Source: CALAEC01 sp050692915
GTDB taxonomy: Bacteria > Actinomycetota > UBA4738 > CALAEC01
Length of the DNA stretch: 8,856 nt
Direction of reading: 5' to 3'
Assembly (NCBI GenBank): GCA_050692915.1
Contig: JBOGVU010000098.1
Location: 1 to 8,856, forward strand
A model generated the notes under the pieces. That model saw nothing but the letters and a program-made list of their open reading frames with translations, made no database searches and was not told the DNA's origin. Below are positions 5,525 to 8,856 of this stretch, piece by piece (positions within the stretch are counted from its first letter, which is position 1; each line of letters begins with the position of its first letter). The translations under genes were made by a program, and so were the position numbers.

Positions 5525-8500
5525 CTCTCCAACAGTTCCGCGACGTCCGGGCGACCGAGGAACGCCGCCCGAGCAGGGGGATCGTCGAGCCCCTCGACCA
5601 TCCGCCGGAGGATCGCCGTCGCGTCCTGCCGCCACGCGGAAGCCTCGGCACCGCGCCCCAGGGCCGCGCAGGCTCGGCTCGCCACAGCTGCGGCTCGCCA
5701 CGCCGCGGGGGACTCCGGCCCGGCCCCGGCCGCCCGTGAGGCCTCGGTCCATCGCAGGGCCTCCTCCCACTCGCCGGCGAGCGCTGCGGCGGCGGCCTGC
5801 CCCCACTTCCCCCAGGCGAGGAAGGGAGGAGACCGCTCCTCGGCCAATTCGATGAGGAGGTCGGCAGCAGCGCGCACCGCCGCCGGGTCGCGTGCCTCGT
5901 GCCAGGCGAGCAGCTCGAGACGGGCCGACACGAGCGCCTCGAACGGGACGTCGGCGCTCTCGCGACGGGCCCGTTCGAAGAGCGAGTGCGCTGCGGCCTC
6001 GTCTTCCTGGTCGAGGGCGAGCCAGGCTTCGTAGGCGGACAGCCGGGGCCGCACGTATCGCCCGCCGATCTCGTCGGAGAGGGCCCGAGCTCTCGGCACA
6101 TCCTCAGCCAGGCGATCCATCGCGCGCAGCTCCGCAAGGGTGTCCATGCGGAAGACCAGGCCGGTGAGCTGTTGACGGGGGGAGGGAACCTCGCGCTGGA
6201 TCTCCACGGCCCGATCGGCGTCGGCCAGAGCGCCGCCCAGGTCTCCCATCCATAAGCGGGTCAGCGCGCCAGCCTGCCGGGCGGCGGCCTCGTTCCGCCG
6301 GTCACCGAGTTCGTGCGCGCCTTCGAGCGCTCCCCGGTACGAGCGCAGCGACTCCGCCAGCCGACCGAGGGCCCAGAGCCCGAGCGCGACCATGTACTCG
6401 TTGTGGTAGAGCATCGGCCGATTGCCGACCTTCCGGAGCAGCTCCGAGGAGCGGAGGCCGTGCTCGAGCCCCTCCGCGAAGTACCCCCACAGGTCGTAGG
6501 TCTCGCAGAGTCCATGCTCGGCGAACGCCTGGCCTTCGATATCGCCGGCCCCCCTTGCGACCTGGACCGCCTCCCGGTGATAGGCCACAGACTCCTTCCA
6601 CTCACCGCGGCCGAAGGCCATCGTGCCTCCCGTGTACAGCAGCCTCGCCAAGAGGTCGTCGGCTCGGAGGGCCCGGGCCTTGTTGAGGGCCTCCGGCAGG
6701 GCCTCGCGGCCTTCATCGAAGCGGTCCTGCAGCCATAGGACATGCACCAGCGCGGAGAGCGCCCGAGCCTCGATGGTCTCTTCTCCCAGATCCCGGGCGG
6801 TGCGCAGCGCCCGCCGATAGCTCTCTTCCGCCTCGGCGAACCGGGCCACCTGCTCTAGGGCCTCGCCGCGGCCCACCGAGGCGTCCGCCCAGATCTGCCT
6901 GCCGTCGGGTCCCTCCGGCGCCATGGCAGCCGCCCGCTCGTACCATCGGATGGCCTCCTCCGCCGCGAACAGGCGACGCTTCCGATGCCCCGCCAGCGTC
7001 GCGTACCGCGCAGCGCGTATCCGATCCGCTGCGAGCTCGAAGTGGTACGCCAGGATCTCGGCGAACTCCTCGGACCGGCCTCGGGTCACCGCCTCGAGCC
7101 ATCTGCCAGCCGCGGCGTGCGCCTCCGCCCGACGATGTCGGGGGATGCTCTGGTACGACACGTCGCGGGTCAGCACATGGTGGAAGATCAGCTCCCGCTC
7201 CCCCTCGATGCTGGAGCCGTCGCGCTCCCGGACCAGTCCCTTCTCGATGAGGGCATCCACAGCAGTGGCGGCTTCGCGGGAACCCAGGCTCTCGATCGCA
7301 CCCTCCCAGAAGATCCGACCGACCACGGCGGCGTTCTGGACGATCCGCTTCTCGCCGGAGGGGAGACGGTCGATGCGTGAGGCGATAGCACCTTGCACGG
7401 TATCGGGGAGCACGGTGGGCACGTCCCGCTCCACCACCCAGCTGCGACCGCGGCGGACCAGTACGCCGTCCTCGATCAACATCCGCAGGAGCTCCTCGGC
7501 AAAGAATGGATTCCCTTCGGCCTGCTCGAGCACCTGGGCCAGCACCCGCCCCGGAGGATCTCGGGCGCCCAGGAGGTGCTCCACGAGAGCTCGGCTCTCG
7601 TCCGGCGAGAGCGGCGACAGCTCGATCGTCGCGGCGTTGCGGACCCCGGCACCCCAGGCCGGACGATGCTCGGTCAGCTCGGAGCGCGCGGTGCAGAGGA
7701 ACAGCATCGGCCCGGAACCGCGGGCGACCACCCCCTCGAGGACATCGAGCAGCCCGGGGTCGGCCCAGTGGAGGTCTTCGACCAAGACGAGCAGCGGTGC
7801 GTCGGCCGCTCGAGCTTCGAAGTATAGGCGCCACGAGCGCGTGATCATCTCTCGGGCCACCGACGAGTCGGTTCCGGTCAGCGGATCCGACTCCCCAGCC
7901 AGGCCGACGGAGGAGAGGACCACCTCGCCGGCGCCATGCTCCCGGCCGAGCCGGCCCTCCAGCAGCCGGCGGGCCTTGCCGAGGCTGGTTGGCGCGTCGT
8001 CGCTGTCGAGGACTCCCGCGTCGGCCTTCAGGATCTCCGACAGAGGTCGGTAGGTCAGCCCTTCACCGTAGGGGAGGCACCGGCCGCGGACGACTCGGGC
8101 GCCGGAGGAAACCCCGGTGAGGAACTCACGTGCCAGGCGGCTCTTCCCTATTCCCGCGGCGCCGAGGATCGTCACCAGGTTCGGCCGGCGTTCCCGCTCC
8201 GTTCGAGCGAGGAGGAGTCGGAGGAGGTCCAGCTCCGGTCCCCGTCCCACCAGTGGCGCTCGCGCGATGGCCCGCCGCTCCGACTGGGGCCGCTCCCCCA
8301 CGACGTGCCACGCGGTAACAGGCCGATCCACCCCCTTCAGGTCCAGCGAACCAAGACTCCCGAGCTCGAAGATGTGGCGGGTATCGCGGTAGGTACGCTC
8401 ACCGACGACCACCATCCCGGGCTTCGCTTCGGCCTGGAGGCGGGCAGCGATGTTGACGGCCTCGCCGGTGACCATGCCATGGCGTTCGCTCCGCGGCGTC

Positions 8501-8856
8501 GCCACGACCTCGCCCGTATGGACCCCCACTCGCATCGCCAGCGGTGTCCCGGCGGGTCGCGAGGCGTTCAGATCCTGGAGTCGACGCTGCATGGCCATGG
8601 CGGCCCGCACGGCGCGCTCCGGGTCGTCCTCATGCGCTGTGGGCACGCCGAAGATCGCCACCACAGCGTCGCCGATGAACTTCTCGACCGTGCCACCGAC
8701 CCGCTCGATCTCTTCGGCCATCGCCGCGAAGAAAGGCTGGAGCACGCCCCCGAGATCCTCGGGGTCCATGCTGGCCGCGAGCTCAGTGGACGCCGTGAGA
8801 TCCGCGAACAAGACGGTGACGAGCTTCCGCTCCTCGAGCTCCTCGATCTCCGCGGG
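5521..8856 (-). CDS. Class III nucleotidyl cyclase / STAND ATPase / TPR regulator (partial, N-terminus beyond right edge)
   Basis: At least 1111 aa are encoded. The frame is open to the right edge, and the residues before LVTVLFADLT (EIEELEERK) are continuous with it, so the true start lies outside. Numbering from the edge, the cyclase domain spans about 10-185. It has metal-binding Asp19 and Asp63 (FIGDAVVAIFG), Lys59 at the base-recognition position, and Asn134 and Arg138 in VNIAAR. The second base-recognition position (HGMVTG) is not the usual Asp. APLVGRGPEL (199-208) introduces an ATPase with Walker A GAAGIGKS (231-238), Walker B LLVLVEDLHWAD (354-365) and EGNPFFAEELL (446-456). A winged-helix-like linker (about 480-560) leads into a TPR-like helical tail from about 575 to the end. 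Such proteins are common in actinobacteria and thought to be signal-gated regulators; ligand and target are unknown. It converges with the hydrolase, sharing CTAG. Confidence 0.93.
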   Translation of the reverse strand, partial: PAEIEELEERKLVTVLFADLTASTELAASMDPEDLGGVLQPFFAAMAEEIERVGGTVEKFIGDAVVAIFGVPTAHEDDPERAVRAAMAMQRRLQDLNASRPAGTPLAMRVGVHTGEVVATPRSERHGMVTGEAVNIAARLQAEAKPGMVVVGERTYRDTRHIFELGSLGSLDLKGVDRPVTAWHVVGERPQSERRAIARAPLVGRGPELDLLRLLLARTERERRPNLVTILGAAGIGKSRLAREFLTGVSSGARVVRGRCLPYGEGLTYRPLSEILKADAGVLDSDDAPTSLGKARRLLEGRLGREHGAGEVVLSSVGLAGESDPLTGTDSSVAREMITRSWRLYFEARAADAPLLVLVEDLHWADPGLLDVLEGVVARGSGPMLFLCTARSELTEHRPAWGAGVRNAATIELSPLSPDESRALVEHLLGARDPPGRVLAQVLEQAEGNPFFAEELLRMLIEDGVLVRRGRSWVVERDVPTVLPDTVQGAIASRIDRLPSGEKRIVQNAAVVGRIFWEGAIESLGSREAATAVDALIEKGLVRERDGSSIEGERELIFHHVLTRDVSYQSIPRHRRAEAHAAAGRWLEAVTRGRSEEFAEILAYHFELAADRIRAARYATLAGHRKRRLFAAEEAIRWYERAAAMAPEGPDGRQIWADASVGRGEALEQVARFAEAEESYRRALRTARDLGEETIEARALSALVHVLWLQDRFDEGREALPEALNKARALRADDLLARLLYTGGTMAFGRGEWKESVAYHREAVQVARGAGDIEGQAFAEHGLCETYDLWGYFAEGLEHGLRSSELLRKVGNRPMLYHNEYMVALGLWALGRLAESLRSYRGALEGAHELGDRRNEAAARQAGALTRLWMGDLGGALADADRAVEIQREVPSPRQQLTGLVFRMDTLAELRAMDRLAEDVPRARALSDEIGGRYVRPRLSAYEAWLALDQEDEAAAHSLFERARRESADVPFEALVSARLELLAWHEARDPAAVRAAADLLIELAEERSPPFLAWGKWGQAAAAALAGEWEEALRWTEASRAAGAGPESPAAWRAAAVASRACAALGRGAEASAWRQDATAILRRMVEGLDDPPARAAFLGRPDVAELLES

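Noticed and set aside
4847..5806. Upstream in-frame extension of mnmA on the minus strand
   Set aside because: It is antisense to the hydrolase and runs into the cyclase/STAND gene. It is Gly/Arg/Pro-rich, and MnmA proteins start at the MPSVLVAMSGGVDSS segment encoded from 4846.
4893..6137. A 414-codon Arg/Ser/Pro-rich minus-strand frame across the convergent junction
   Set aside because: It overlaps two confidently identified genes out of frame and has the composition of a shadow frame.
6923..8053. Long plus-strand frame opposite the ATPase/TPR region
   Set aside because: It is antisense to the STAND and TPR coding sequence, with Ser/Arg-rich low-complexity content and no recognisable motif.
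8828..8851. Repetitive CTCCTCGAG-like sequence at the right edge
   Set aside because: It simply encodes the charged EIEELEER linker before the cyclase domain; not an independent repeat element.
1..8856. CRISPR arrays, tRNA/rRNA genes, transposons, att sites, toxin-antitoxin or defence genes
   Set aside because: No regularly spaced repeats, cloverleaf-like segments, terminal inverted repeats or typical small paired genes were found by eye; coding density leaves gaps of at most 85 bp.

Overview
The window is about 8.9 kb of very GC-rich DNA, almost entirely coding, with short gaps, frequent GTG starts and strong third-position GC bias. This, the TAnnnT-type -10 boxes and the actinobacterial style of MnmA and of the cyclase/ATPase/TPR protein, points to a chromosomal segment of an actinomycetote, perhaps an uncultured environmental lineage. 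That placement is inference. I see no mobile element, CRISPR array, RNA gene or phage gene.

Layout. Five genes run leftward on the minus strand. In transcription order they are mnmA (tRNA 2-thiouridylase, 3782-4846), a secreted PhoX/DUF839-like protein (2119-3696), and a polar amino acid type ABC importer: substrate-binding lipoprotein (1156-2043), permease (261-1148) and an ATPase cut by the left edge just at its Q-loop glutamine (1-264). The importer genes are tightly spaced (7 bp, then a 4 bp GTGA overlap) and look like one operon. Gaps of 85 and 75 bp before the PhoX-like and lipoprotein genes each hold promoter-like sequence and a good ribosome binding site, so these are probably separate or nested transcription units.

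A putative metal-dependent hydrolase of the kynurenine formamidase/cyclase superfamily (4871-5524, plus strand) diverges from mnmA across only 24 bp. It converges with a very large signalling protein (5521-8856, minus strand, N-terminus outside the window). That protein carries a class III nucleotidyl cyclase domain, a STAND/AAA-type ATPase and a long TPR-like tail. The two convergent genes stop inside one shared palindromic CTAG.

How the genes fit together. The importer and the PhoX-like protein are both envelope or secreted functions and suggest nutrient acquisition (amino acids, possibly phosphate esters). mnmA is housekeeping tRNA modification. The hydrolase could act in tryptophan/kynurenine-like amide metabolism, but its metal motif is altered, so its substrate is open. 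Nothing in the sequence ties the cyclase/STAND regulator to these genes beyond adjacency.

I do not see a clearly new multi-gene system. The best leads are the very compact mnmA/hydrolase divergent promoter with overlapping -10 elements and probably leaderless transcripts, the hydrolase with its altered HxGTHxDxPxH motif, an operator-like perfect dyad around the -10 of the importer operon, and the shared CTAG stop.
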